DNA from: Bryobacterales bacterium
Lineage (GTDB): Bacteria > Acidobacteriota > Terriglobia > Bryobacterales > Bryobacteraceae
Length of the DNA: 50,229 nt
NCBI GenBank assembly: GCA_003167255.1
Contig: PMTR01000182.1
Span: forward strand, 1 to 50,229
Direction: 5' to 3'
Part shown: in pieces, positions 1 through 9,258 of the stretch
Layout: each line of letters opens with the position of its first letter
Position numbering within the stretch: position 1 is the stretch's first letter
Notes under the pieces: generated by a model
What the model was told of the DNA's origin: nothing
Database searches by the model: none
What the model saw: the letters and a program-made list of their open reading frames with translations, nothing else
Made by a program: the position numbers and the translations under genes

Positions 1-1986
1 CCCCCACGAGGGGCGCGACGCCCTGTTTATCCCATTTGGGATCGCCAGAGATGTTTCAATCCACGCGCCCCCACGAGGGGCGCGACCGGCGGCAATTCAG
101 TAGGAGACTTATGACGAATACGTTTCAATCCACGCGCCCCCACGAGGGGCGCGACTTCGTCCGTGATCTTGACCCCGAGCGCCGTAAAGTTTCAATCCAC
201 GCGCCCCCACGAGGGGCGCGACAACGCTCTCGCAGTCCCCACCCCCATCCTGTCGGGTTTCAATCCACGCGCCCCCACGAGGGGCGCGACGTTGATCGGG
301 GTGCATGTCGTCATTATGCTCTTAGTTTCAATCCACGCGCCCCCACGAGGGGCGCGACGCAAGCGGCGAAAGCGTTCATAGAGGCGTATGTCGTTTCAAT
401 CCACGCGCCCCCACGAGGGGCGCGACGGTGTCACTGGCGCTGCACATGCGGATGCTCGCGGTTTCAATCCACGCGCCCCCACGAGGGGCGCGACGCAGTT
501 GACGCCCTGTTGCGCGTCGTCACTGATGTTTCAATCCACGCGCCCCCACGAGGGGCGCGACTAGGAGTCTCCGTTGACGTGCGCCTGCCCATTCTGTTTC
601 AATCCACGCGCCCCCACGAGGGGCGCGACGGTAATGCCGGTGGTTGCCGTGGCCTTCGAGCCAGTGTTTCAATCCACGCGCCCCCACGAGGGGCGCGACG
701 ACGCGCGGCGCAATGTTCTCCTCCAAGGACTCGTTTCAATCCACGCGCCCCCACGAGGGGCGCGACATTGACCGGGCGTGCCGTTGCAATACCAGTTGGT
801 GTTTCAATCCACGCGCCCCCACGAGGGGCGCGACAAGCTGCGCGCCCAGAGCCGGCCGCCGTACAGGCGTTTCAATCCACGCGCCCCCACGAGGGGCGCG
901 ACTTGCCTTGCGCTGCGCGGGGCTCAGCTTCGGGTCGTTTCAATCCACGCGCCCCCACGAGGGGCGCGACGTCCCGAAGCGGCTGGATCTCTACGGTGGA
1001 ACCGTTTCAATCCACGCGCCCCCACGAGGGGCGCGACGCGATCGTGCCGCCGGGCATGTCGGTCTTGAACGTGTTTCAATCCACGCGCCCCCACGAGGGG
1101 CGCGACCGACCATTCCCGCGTTTTCCCATCCAGATAGGAAGTTTCAATCCACGCGCCCCCACGAGGGGCGCGACGCGGCCTTCCTCGGCAACCCGACCGG
1201 CTACTCGACGTTTCAATCCACGCGCCCCCACGAGGGGCGCGACTATGACCGGACGTACATCGACGCGCGCTTCGGAGTTTCAATCCACGCGCCCCCACGA
1301 GGGGCGCGACGGAGAACAAAGTCCTGGGCCACATCGGCGAGCTGTTTCAATCCACGCGCCCCCACGAGGGGCGCGACGCTCCGCGAGCAGGCCAACCGGG
1401 ACCAAGCCGCGTTTCAATCCACGCGCCCCCACGAGGGGCGCGACCACGCATCTGGCGGTGGATGGAACCGTACAGGGAGTTTCAATCCACGCGCCCCCAC
1501 GAGGGGCGCGACCGTGGCGAACGTGAACGCCGTGCAGATCGGCGTGTTTCAATCCACGCGCCCCCACGAGGGGCGCGACGGCGAGAAAGCGCTGACCCGC
1601 GGCATCAAGGAAGTTTCAATCCACGCGCCCCCACGAGGGGCGCGACCTCGACTGGGGCGCGAAAGAGGATCGGGAATGACTGTTTCAATCCACGCGCCCC
1701 CACGAGGGGCGCGACGTAGCTTGTCGCGGACCGCGCGCTCAACTCCCGGTTTCAATCCACGCGCCCCCACGAGGGGCGCGACCATCGGCGGAGGCCAGTT
1801 TGGGCACGACGTCACCGTTTCAATCCACGCGCCCCCACGAGGGGCGCGACCGACCGGCACGAGCGGCGCAACCATCCCGCTGCTGTTTCAATCCACGCGC
1901 CCCCACGAGGGGCGCGACCCGGCCGCTCGTGGCGCACGTCCAGATAGCGGAGGTTTCAATCCACGCGCCCCCACGAGGGGCGCGAC
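1..1986 (-). CRISPR. Type I-C CRISPR array, 29 spacers visible
   Basis: Twenty-nine complete 34-bp repeats start at 53, 122, 189, 257 and so on to 1953, and a 19-base partial repeat sits at 1-19, so the array continues off the left edge. Spacers are 33-36 bp and all 29 differ. On the plus strand each repeat starts GTTTCAATCCACGCG and ends GGGGCGCGAC. Read on the minus strand it ends ATTGAAAC, the 3' handle typical of type I-C, and its middle forms a stem of CGCGCCCC with GGGGCGCG. I saw no base change in any complete repeat. The cas genes lie on the minus strand just upstream, so the repeat at 1953 is leader-proximal and holds the newest spacer. Unmutated repeats suggest an array that is still kept up. 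Confidence 0.98.
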
Positions 1987-2168
1987 TGCTCCACTCTATC
2001 TCACTGACACACGGGGCCGTTGACGCTGCCCTGCGCGAACCAACCACCGTCGCACCCGCAACCAGCACACTCCGGCGCATGCCGTGGCGCCAACTCCTTC
2101 CTCGCCCACGCCATAGCCTCTTCCGCGAACATCCCATACTTTCACCGTCCGCTCCACATTCGCGCGTC
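1987..2168 (-). promoter_or_regulatory. CRISPR leader
   Basis: This 182-bp stretch separates the cas2 stop codon from the first repeat. By position it is the leader, holding the array promoter and the sequence used to dock new spacers. I see no convincing -10/-35 pair and no gene in it; the call rests on position and on array orientation. Confidence 0.7.
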
Positions 2169-2462
2169 TCATACTAATAGCGGTCCCTGCGGGTCATATG
2201 AGGGTTTCGCCCCCACATGTTCCACCCGCCGTTTCCAGTTGTCCCCCAGAAAGTAAAACCGCAAACTGTCGGCGGCTTGATCGATCTCCCCAACCAGGTC
2301 CGCCCGCATCCGCACCCACCCCGCCGCGTCCACCAGGCACTCGAACACCGAATTCTGCACTCGCTGCCCCTTGTCTTCGCACACCTTCGCCACCCGCCGC
2401 AGTCTCCGCCGCCCTTCCTCCGACTCCGTACTTACGTCGTATGCCACCACTACCAACATCAT
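2169..2462 (-). CDS. cas2: CRISPR-associated endonuclease Cas2
   Basis: A 97-residue protein of normal Cas2 length. It begins MMLVVVAYDVS: a first beta strand ending in the conserved Asp (D9) of the ferredoxin-like Cas2 fold. It continues with the usual RRLRRVAKVCEDKGQRVQNSVFE-type region. Cas2 forms the central dimer of the Cas1-Cas2 integrase that inserts new spacers at the leader end; its nuclease activity is not needed for that in the systems studied. The start is supported by GGGAGG seven bases upstream of the first ATG. It is the last gene of the cas operon, 17 bases after cas1, and directly precedes the leader. Confidence 0.96.
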   Translation of the reverse strand: MMLVVVAYDVSTESEEGRRRLRRVAKVCEDKGQRVQNSVFECLVDAAGWVRMRADLVGEIDQAADSLRFYFLGDNWKRRVEHVGAKPSYDPQGPLLV

Positions 2463-2479
2463 CGCGTCGCCTCCCTATG

Positions 2480-3511
2480 TCACTTCCACAGGAACGTCGG
2501 GTACCCGTCGAGATCGCCGCGCACAAACCGCGCCAGCAGCATCGCCTGGATGTGAGGTGTCAGCCCAAACGCCACTCGCTCTTGCAGGAACGGGTGCAGA
2601 ATCTCTTCCTGCTTGCGCTTTTGGTACGCCACCAGCACTTCCTTCCGCGTCTCATCGTCCATCACCACCCCGCCGCCCTCGGTTTTTCGGAACCCGCTCG
2701 CCTGCACTTGCCGCCGGTTCACCAGCGAGAGCGCCAGCCGGTCGGCCACCACCGGCCGCATTTCCTCCACCAGGTCCAGAGCCAGGCTGGGCCGCCCCGG
2801 CCGGTCCCGGTGCAGATACCCCACCGCCGGGTCCAGCCCCACGGCTTCCAGCGCCGACGCCGCGTCGTGGACCAGCAGCGTGTATACGAATGAGAGCAGC
2901 GCGTTCATATTGTCGAGCGGTGGCCGCCGGTTTCTGCCTCGAAAGAAGAAGTCCTCCTTTGAGGCCGTGATCAGGTGGTCGAAGACGCCGAAATAGACCC
3001 GCGCCGCATCGCCCTCGTGGCCGCGTATCTCCTCCAGACCAGCCGCGCCGGCCACCGTTTCCAGCAGCCGTCCCAGGCGCCGCGCCGTCTGTTCCAGTTC
3101 GGCCGCTCCCGCGCAGTCCGCATTGTCCCGCATCGCCCGCAGGACCACCGTCCGGCAGTTTGCGATCTTCCCGGTCACTACGGCCCGCGCAACCGCCGCC
3201 GCTTGCTCTTCCCGATCGGCCCACCGGTACTGTTCCCTCCGCAGCAGCACGTTCCCCGACACTGGCCCCTGGACGCGCGCCAGGAAACGTCCATTCTCGG
3301 TCAGAAACGACAGCCCCACGCCGTTTTCCCCGCACAACCCCATCAGGAACGGAGAACACGAGACGTTTCCAAAGCATACGATGCTAGTCAGCGTGTGGAT
3401 CGGAACCCGCAGCTTCGTCTCGTGCTCCACGCGCACGGCCACCGTCTCTCCGTCGCGCGCCAGGTACGCGCCCTGTGTGGTCACATACAGCGTGTTGAGC
3501 AGTTGCTTCAT
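2480..3511 (-). CDS. cas1: CRISPR-associated integrase Cas1 (type I-C)
   Basis: A 343-residue Cas1, normal for type I-C. The metal-binding catalytic residues are visible: Glu166 in the RGHEGDAARVYF segment, His234 in GYLHRDRPGRPSLALDL, and the acidic pair near 246-250 in LDLVEEMRP. An N-terminal beta domain precedes the helical catalytic domain. Cas1 joins spacer DNA to the repeat during adaptation, together with Cas2 and here probably Cas4. The chosen ATG at 3511 overlaps the cas4 stop by four bases (ATGA), which indicates translational coupling. A longer frame upstream adds only sequence that overlaps cas4 and is not Cas1-like. Confidence 0.97.
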   Translation of the reverse strand: MKQLLNTLYVTTQGAYLARDGETVAVRVEHETKLRVPIHTLTSIVCFGNVSCSPFLMGLCGENGVGLSFLTENGRFLARVQGPVSGNVLLRREQYRWADREEQAAAVARAVVTGKIANCRTVVLRAMRDNADCAGAAELEQTARRLGRLLETVAGAAGLEEIRGHEGDAARVYFGVFDHLITASKEDFFFRGRNRRPPLDNMNALLSFVYTLLVHDAASALEAVGLDPAVGYLHRDRPGRPSLALDLVEEMRPVVADRLALSLVNRRQVQASGFRKTEGGGVVMDDETRKEVLVAYQKRKQEEILHPFLQERVAFGLTPHIQAMLLARFVRGDLDGYPTFLWK

Positions 3512-4188
3512 AGTTCCATTCCTTCGTCTCGCAATGCCCGCGCCAGGTACCGTTTCACCGATCCCCTCTTCGATACCGTGCGCGGCAGGCACCGGTCATA
3601 GAGGGAACACCTTTCGCATTTCTTGGCATACACCGCTGGCGGAGTCACGCGCGCCGAGTATAGCGCGTGCATGCGTCGCGCCAGCGCCTCGGTCTGCGCC
3701 CTCAAATCGTCGCCGAATGCGACGGCTGTTCTCCGCCGGTCTTTTCCATAGAACAGCGCGCCGCCCTCGATGACTGCCCCGAACATTTCTTCCAGGCAGA
3801 GGGCCTGCGCGCACAGTTGAATCTCATCGCACGAATCGGCCTTCGGACGTCCCCGTTTATATTCGACGGGGAACGGCCGCCACCAGCCATCCCGATCCAG
3901 CAGCCGCACCGCGCCCGCCGCGCCGTCCTCCACCGGACGAAATTCCACCACATCCGCCTGCCCGGTCAATCCCAGCCGCAGCGAGTGAAGATGCAGCCCG
4001 CGCGCCACCACCAGCCCCGGCCGCGCCTCCGTCCCGCTCTCATGCGCCCGATCGTGGAGGAGCCGGCCCTCCGCCGTGAGCCGGTTCTCCTCCCATTGCT
4101 GTTCGAGATGGATCAACCCCCACTGCCGCTCGCAGAATCGCAGATGCTGCAACGCGGAGATGGGAAGCAGATCGTCTTCGGAGTACAT
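3508..4188 (-). CDS. cas4: CRISPR-associated exonuclease Cas4
   Basis: A 226-residue RecB-like nuclease with an iron-sulfur cluster. The four cluster cysteines are present: Cys19 in RFCERQWGL, and Cys191, Cys194 and Cys200 in CERCSLYDRC. The nuclease core shows Asp79 (GQADVVEF), then Glu109 and Lys111 (VEYKRG). In type I-C systems Cas4 trims prespacers and helps choose those next to a PAM before Cas1-Cas2 integrates them. The ATG overlaps the cas3 stop by one base (TGATG), and its own stop overlaps cas1 by four. Both point to one coupled operon. Upstream in-frame codons lie inside cas3 and are not used. Confidence 0.96.
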   Translation of the reverse strand: MYSEDDLLPISALQHLRFCERQWGLIHLEQQWEENRLTAEGRLLHDRAHESGTEARPGLVVARGLHLHSLRLGLTGQADVVEFRPVEDGAAGAVRLLDRDGWWRPFPVEYKRGRPKADSCDEIQLCAQALCLEEMFGAVIEGGALFYGKDRRRTAVAFGDDLRAQTEALARRMHALYSARVTPPAVYAKKCERCSLYDRCLPRTVSKRGSVKRYLARALRDEGMEL

Positions 4189-6395
4189 CACGCAAATAAC
4201 CCGGTATGTTTCCCTTGGATCAGCGGAAGCACACCTGCCATGTAGCCCAGAAAGTCCGGATCGTACGGCCCGGTCCAGTAGAACAGGTCGCCGTCTCGGT
4301 CCAATGGCCGAATCCCCAGATCCAGCACTTTCTTCCGCCAGATCTGAACGCTTCCCCTTACCAATTCCTGCCATGTTACACGCTCTCGGGCTTTGACCCG
4401 CTCCACCAATTCCGGGTCCACCACCACCGTCTCCGTATCCGAATCGATCACCCGGTATAGCCGACCAACGTCGGCCCAGTCTTCGACGCCCTCTAGCCGT
4501 CGCAGTTCGTCCGCTTTGGAACGGACATCCCGAAGAATCAATTCTCGCCGCAGTGCCTCGGTAACAGCCACCGACGCACTCCCAACCAGTTCATTCTTCC
4601 CCAGCATCTTCTTCAAGACGTCCCGCGAATCCCTGAACGCCGGATGCTCGTTGAACATTGGATCCGTCAGGCGAACATCCCAAACATCCGCCGCGGTCCA
4701 ATCACCGTTCCTATTTACTCTTCCGCTGGTCTGGATCAAGCTCGCGACGCTACAGCTCTCCCGTATCGCCGTCCGGAACGAAAAGTCCACTCCACATTCC
4801 ACGCAACTCGTCGCCACCAGTGCCCAGTCGGTGCAGACCTTGTCCTTAAGGCGATCCCTCACCCGTTCCACCACTTTTTCTCGATCACCCGGGGCCAGCG
4901 CCGTGGAAAGGTGCATGACGTCCAACTTTTTCGCGCGCATGTGATCCGCGAGCACTGCCGCCGATTGCACGGTGTTCAGAATAACCAGCCGGGGTCCCGC
5001 CTTACCCGCAACAAAACCCGATAGTTCATCGCACGTGAGCGGCTGTGGATGTGTCTGGATTTGAATCCGTTGTTCCTCAACCTTCGCCAAACGTGCCCGA
5101 AGCTCCGGTGTCAAGAGGTCTGGGATGCTCTCCGGTGCCGGCACAAAATCGCGATTCTCCCAGAACTTCGCCAGTGAGCCCGAAGCCAGAACAAAGTAGC
5201 AGCCCCAATCCTTCGCCAGTTCCTTCAGCCATAGCCAGGTCAGCGGCCACAGCCACGTCGGAATCGCGGCGTGAACTTCGTCGATGAAGATCGCCGAACC
5301 CGCCAGTTCGTGCAGTTTTCGCAAACGGGCTGGTTTGTTCGCCGCTAGGGTCTCGAAGAACTGAACCGCCGTAGTGACGGTAATCGGAGCATCCCATAGC
5401 GCCGACATCTCTCGCAGATCCGGATCTTGGAATTCCGCGCGATGGTGTACCTCTGCCACCACCTCTGTTGGATTCTCCCCATTCAACACCAGCGCTCTAC
5501 GGTACACGTCAACCGATTGTTGGATGATATTCGTGTATGGCAGGACGACAAAGATGTGGCGCAGTTTCCTCCTTTCGGCCACTCGAAGCAGATGAGCCAT
5601 AACCGCCGTCGTTTTTCCTGAACCGACGGCTGCGTCGCAGGAGACGATGCCGGAATCGGGCGCCACGGATGCACAACGTTCGTACACCGCTCGGCGGTCC
5701 TCGTTGCGCGAATCGTCCTTCCGCTTGACGGACAGCCCGCTCACATATCGGTCGAGTGCTTCCGCTCGCTCGGCCCACCGCCGCTTCGCTGGCTTCTTCG
5801 GAACGGCCTGCCGGTAGTTCGCAGCCGTGTCGGTATGGTCCGCATCCACTAGGCAGGAAAGCGCAATCCGGTGGGTCAGCCCCGACCAACCGGCGGCCCC
5901 GTCCCCCGTGTCGCATACGTACAGGACACCGGCTTGCGCGTATTCGGCCGCGTACTCCGCCATGTGCCGTTCTGTGTGCTCGATGGTTTCGGCAAGCCGG
6001 TACCTCCTTCCAGGCGGTGTCATGAAGCCTTTCTTGCCCTCGTCGGATTCCGACGGCAGGCCCGCGTGGTGGCTGGCTACCAACATTGCGGCCTTCGTGC
6101 TCCGCCTTTCCAGTAGCCAAGCCGCGCCCGCATCTTCATGCCTGACTGGCAACGGGTCTTTAGAAGAACGCGCCAAGACCTCCTGGTTCTCCGGGGCTAG
6201 TTTTCCGCAATCATGCAGGCGCGCGGCGGTCTCTACTTCCGCGCGAAAGAACCCGCGGTCTCCAGTCCAAAACTCGCATGCGTGGCCCGCATTCTCTACC
6301 GCCCTGCGGGCCACGGCTTCCGTGTGTTCCCAGAACCCCTGCACGGGGATTCCGCGTTTCGGTCGGGCGCTATGCGCTAGCGGTTTTCCAGTCAT
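4188..6395 (-). CDS. cas3: CRISPR-associated helicase-nuclease Cas3
   Basis: A 735-residue fused HD nuclease and SF2 helicase. HD part: His24, His61-Asp62 (RLHDCGKLAPEN), His86, and His109-His110 (VASHHAGLPS). Helicase part: Walker A at about 255-262 (AAVGSGKT), DEVH box at 372-375, motif III as SGS at 405-407, and motif VI QTSGRVNR at 555-562. All catalytic motifs are intact. Cas3 is recruited to a target-bound Cascade, then unwinds and degrades the DNA. The start overlaps the end of cas7 by 26 bases. The odd feature is location: in most type I-C loci cas3 comes first, before cas5, whereas here it lies between cas7 and cas4. Confidence 0.97.
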   Translation of the reverse strand: MTGKPLAHSARPKRGIPVQGFWEHTEAVARRAVENAGHACEFWTGDRGFFRAEVETAARLHDCGKLAPENQEVLARSSKDPLPVRHEDAGAAWLLERRSTKAAMLVASHHAGLPSESDEGKKGFMTPPGRRYRLAETIEHTERHMAEYAAEYAQAGVLYVCDTGDGAAGWSGLTHRIALSCLVDADHTDTAANYRQAVPKKPAKRRWAERAEALDRYVSGLSVKRKDDSRNEDRRAVYERCASVAPDSGIVSCDAAVGSGKTTAVMAHLLRVAERRKLRHIFVVLPYTNIIQQSVDVYRRALVLNGENPTEVVAEVHHRAEFQDPDLREMSALWDAPITVTTAVQFFETLAANKPARLRKLHELAGSAIFIDEVHAAIPTWLWPLTWLWLKELAKDWGCYFVLASGSLAKFWENRDFVPAPESIPDLLTPELRARLAKVEEQRIQIQTHPQPLTCDELSGFVAGKAGPRLVILNTVQSAAVLADHMRAKKLDVMHLSTALAPGDREKVVERVRDRLKDKVCTDWALVATSCVECGVDFSFRTAIRESCSVASLIQTSGRVNRNGDWTAADVWDVRLTDPMFNEHPAFRDSRDVLKKMLGKNELVGSASVAVTEALRRELILRDVRSKADELRRLEGVEDWADVGRLYRVIDSDTETVVVDPELVERVKARERVTWQELVRGSVQIWRKKVLDLGIRPLDRDGDLFYWTGPYDPDFLGYMAGVLPLIQGKHTGLFA

Positions 6396-7257
6396 GGTCC
6401 GCCAGATCGATGCACGAGGAAACCCGCGCCAATAAGTCCTCAGGCAGACCAGAAGGCACTTCGTAGTCGCTCCAGTCCTGCGATGCTGTGATACCTCCGC
6501 CTTTCCTCGCTGGTGTCAACGCATCGATCAGCTTGGAATCGGGACACGATCCCAGCCGCGACTTGTGCTCGATGTACCACGCGTGGCGCATACGGACATC
6601 CGGTCGCACGAAAGACGCCGTGTGTGTGTAAGCGTATGGAATCAGCCGCAACATGAGATCGAGATCCGTCGGCGTGCAGCCCGACTTGGAGGCCGCCGTG
6701 GGGTTAACGAAAAACGGCATGCAATAGACTCCGTGCTGCACCACCCGGTACCCCAGCGGAGCCATCCCGCGGTCCTTCCCCTCTTGAACCCCTGATTTGT
6801 TCGTCAGTGTGTGCCTCTGAATCTCGACGGGAGCCAAGGAAATCCCCATGCCGAACTGAACAACTCCCGTCCTGATACTCGTTGAGCTGCCTTCTTCCAG
6901 GAAGGTGTTACCGAACAGGCGCGCATCCCAGTAGCGCGATACGAAAGATCCATCCTTAATCTCCCCTTCGATCTTCTTCCGGTCACGGCCACGCTGTTCC
7001 AGGATGTCGAACCCCTCATGTGACAACGGCGGCTCGAATCCACCGGCAACCTCCAGCCACACCGGCCCTTCCTTCAACTCGACCAGATCGCGCAGCTTGC
7101 GCTTGAACGAGACCGGCGAGATCTCGCCTCGGTCTCCGACTCGCGTGCGCGGTTCGCTCTCGTTGTCCGGATCGCCGTTAGGGTTTGAGTTGACCACCTC
7201 AATCACCAGCAGGCCGGTCGCCCGCACTAAACTCTTCTGGTTCACTTGTGTGCTCAT
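6370..7257 (-). CDS. cas7c: Cascade backbone protein Cas7c (Csd2)
   Basis: A 295-residue protein of the Csd2/Csh2 family. The N-terminus has the family signature VVNSNPNGDPDNESEPRTR at about residues 21-39, followed by an RRM-like fold and a middle region with RYWDARLFGNTF. Several copies coat the spacer part of the crRNA and form the Cascade filament. A ribosome site (AAGGAG) lies 10-15 bases upstream, inside the end of cas8c. The cas8c stop and the cas7c ATG are directly adjacent, and the 3' end overlaps cas3 by 26 bases. Confidence 0.96.
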   Translation of the reverse strand: MSTQVNQKSLVRATGLLVIEVVNSNPNGDPDNESEPRTRVGDRGEISPVSFKRKLRDLVELKEGPVWLEVAGGFEPPLSHEGFDILEQRGRDRKKIEGEIKDGSFVSRYWDARLFGNTFLEEGSSTSIRTGVVQFGMGISLAPVEIQRHTLTNKSGVQEGKDRGMAPLGYRVVQHGVYCMPFFVNPTAASKSGCTPTDLDLMLRLIPYAYTHTASFVRPDVRMRHAWYIEHKSRLGSCPDSKLIDALTPARKGGGITASQDWSDYEVPSGLPEDLLARVSSCIDLADHDWKTASA

Positions 7258-7644
7258 TTAGTTTGTTGCTCCTTCCTCGATCTTTTCTTCATTCTTGCTT
7301 TCCGACCGCGCCAGGTATCCCAGCAGCAACTGCGCCTGTTGCTCGTCGCTAAATCGCAAGCCGGGCAACTTGCCGGCTACCTCGGTCGCTATTTTCCCCA
7401 TCTCGCCACACGCCCAGCGGGCCAAGCCGGTTCCCTTCTTCCCGCGCGCCCAGGCCTGATAAACGCAGAGGCGCTGGCGCATTCGCGCCAACCCTTTATT
7501 TGGGTCCTGGATCGCCGTCGGAATCAGCGCATTGCCCAGCAGTTGCGGTGGCATGTCGTCCTTGCGGACCACCTTGCAGTATTCGGCGTGCAATGTGTCC
7601 GCGAGCGATAGAAATCGCCCGATCAGAAATGCCGGCTCTTGCAT
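7258..7644 (-). CDS. cas11c: Cascade small subunit Cas11c, internal start within cas8c
   Basis: In type I-C systems the small subunit is known to be translated from a start inside cas8c, giving a protein of roughly 120 residues. Here an in-frame ATG at 7644 (MQEPAFLIGR) is preceded by AAAGGA with seven bases to the ATG, a strong ribosome site in the middle of a gene. It would give a 128-residue helical protein, close to the expected length. The position, frame and ribosome site are seen directly; expression is inferred from the family. Confidence 0.7.
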   Translation of the reverse strand: MQEPAFLIGRFLSLADTLHAEYCKVVRKDDMPPQLLGNALIPTAIQDPNKGLARMRQRLCVYQAWARGKKGTGLARWACGEMGKIATEVAGKLPGLRFSDEQQAQLLLGYLARSESKNEEKIEEGATN

Positions 7645-9258
7645 ATAGTTTTCCTTTCGTTGTCCAAGCTTCCTCAAAGTAATCCCTAACAGGGAGGCCG
7701 CAATTACCGGGAACTCTCCCGCTTCCCGTGAAATGTTCTTCCATGCGCCCCGGCGCGCAGCGTGTCCGATTGCAATTAGTAACTCTGACGTCCGCCGCAT
7801 TGTCATCTCAAGCAGTGCACGCGCTGATACGCCGGCCGCCGGCCTGTCCGCTATGAGAAGGTCGAAGACCTCTGCTAGCCGGCATCCGGGTGCATGGGCG
7901 TACCTTTTGCCGCTCCGTTCCCATTGCATCTGCAAACAACGCATCACATCATATGGAGAGGGCACAGTGCCGTCATCCTTCATCGGAAGAAGGGGCCTGT
8001 TTCGTGCTCCCAGCGCCCACTCGGCACTCCCTCGGATGGCTTGCCTAGCGCTGAATGCATCGCTGAGCTCTACTTGTACCCGCCCCGGGTCGATCTTGTT
8101 CAAAGTGAACACGTGGAGCAGGTCGCTCTCACCGGCCTTCCGGCCTTCGAGCGCCGTGCATACCTCCTCGCAAATTGCCGAATAGAGCCGGTCCGACTTC
8201 TCAGATCCGGTAAACATCTCGGCAATTCTTGCTTCGAGCAACGGAGACGACTCTAGATAAACGACAAGCAGATGGAACTTCTTCCGGTTATTGCCCGGAA
8301 CGCGCTTCCAATTCTTGCCTTCCCGATCGGCTGTCGTCAGATGCTTCAACGCCGTGTCTAACTCCTCCGCCGTCGTCTTTCCGACCGGGAAGATATCGGT
8401 GCCGATCCGCCGATAACGAGTTTGACATGGTGTGTCCGGATTCATCGCCATCAGAAACGTCGGTCCTAGCACCGGGAGGTTGGGGCTAGGCAGTTTCTCT
8501 GTTTCGAGCGGCATCTCCACTCCGCTCAAGGCACATCGCCCAATGGTTGTCCCCGCCTGTTCGGTTGCGTTCAGTCTCCGGCTGAAATACCCACCCATCC
8601 GCGGATTTGCAACCCGGCAGCGGAAGTCAGTGCAGTCGGCCAGGTCGAAGAGGATCGGCACCTTGGTCTTCTCCCCAGCAAGCAGTGCTTCAACCGACGC
8701 AAGCAACTCGGAGGTCCCGGTCTCCGCGCTGGAGATCGCCGCGTCGGACAACCCGCGGAGCCAATCCTGCGGCGAAAGAGCCGCTCCGAGAAGCCGGCTG
8801 AGCAGCACGGGAAAAGCGGCGAACTCGCTTTCGTCGTCTCTGGGGAATCGCTCCGCCAGTTCCCGGCAGAACTCACGCATCCTCGTCACGGCCCTGCCTT
8901 GCCCGGTAGCAATCTCGGTGCCCGTACACGCTCGTCGTAATAGCTCCGCCCGTCGCCGAACGTCCTTGTCAGGGCAAGCCAGCCACTCCTGCACGGCGCT
9001 GGACTTCCGGTCAAGATCCCAGATCGGGCCGTTCCAGGTTACCTGCGGAAAGTTGGCTTGGTTGCTCGGCTGGATCTTGAATAGCGAGACGGCTTCTTGG
9101 GTGTCCATCTGTCCGATCTCCGCAACCGCGCCCGATGAATCTACACTGGCGATCAGCAGCGGCGAGCGGCCAAGCCGCTTAACCCATCGGTGGGATTCCT
9201 GCACGTTCACACGGAACCTGCTCAGTGATCGGTCCAGCGTGTACAGTTCATTGAGCAT
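7258..9258 (-). CDS. cas8c: Cascade large subunit Cas8c (Csd1)
   Basis: A 666-residue Csd1-type protein, normal for type I-C. It begins MLNELYTLDRSL, matching the usual Csd1 opening. It contains the family's VAEIGQMD and LNKIDPGRVQVEL type segments and a helical C-terminal region. Cas8c recognises the PAM and holds the non-target strand. The chosen ATG overlaps the end of cas5c by 11 bases; in-frame codons further upstream lie inside cas5c. The last 128 codons probably also act as a separate gene for Cas11c. Confidence 0.95.
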   Translation of the reverse strand: MLNELYTLDRSLSRFRVNVQESHRWVKRLGRSPLLIASVDSSGAVAEIGQMDTQEAVSLFKIQPSNQANFPQVTWNGPIWDLDRKSSAVQEWLACPDKDVRRRAELLRRACTGTEIATGQGRAVTRMREFCRELAERFPRDDESEFAAFPVLLSRLLGAALSPQDWLRGLSDAAISSAETGTSELLASVEALLAGEKTKVPILFDLADCTDFRCRVANPRMGGYFSRRLNATEQAGTTIGRCALSGVEMPLETEKLPSPNLPVLGPTFLMAMNPDTPCQTRYRRIGTDIFPVGKTTAEELDTALKHLTTADREGKNWKRVPGNNRKKFHLLVVYLESSPLLEARIAEMFTGSEKSDRLYSAICEEVCTALEGRKAGESDLLHVFTLNKIDPGRVQVELSDAFSARQAIRGSAEWALGARNRPLLPMKDDGTVPSPYDVMRCLQMQWERSGKRYAHAPGCRLAEVFDLLIADRPAAGVSARALLEMTMRRTSELLIAIGHAARRGAWKNISREAGEFPVIAASLLGITLRKLGQRKENYMQEPAFLIGRFLSLADTLHAEYCKVVRKDDMPPQLLGNALIPTAIQDPNKGLARMRQRLCVYQAWARGKKGTGLARWACGEMGKIATEVAGKLPGLRFSDEQQAQLLLGYLARSESKNEEKIEEGATN

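Noticed and set aside
36-2023. Long open frames through the repeat region on both strands
   Set aside because: They arise because the array is built of GC-rich 34-bp repeats; the product is a string of the same peptide with random inserts.
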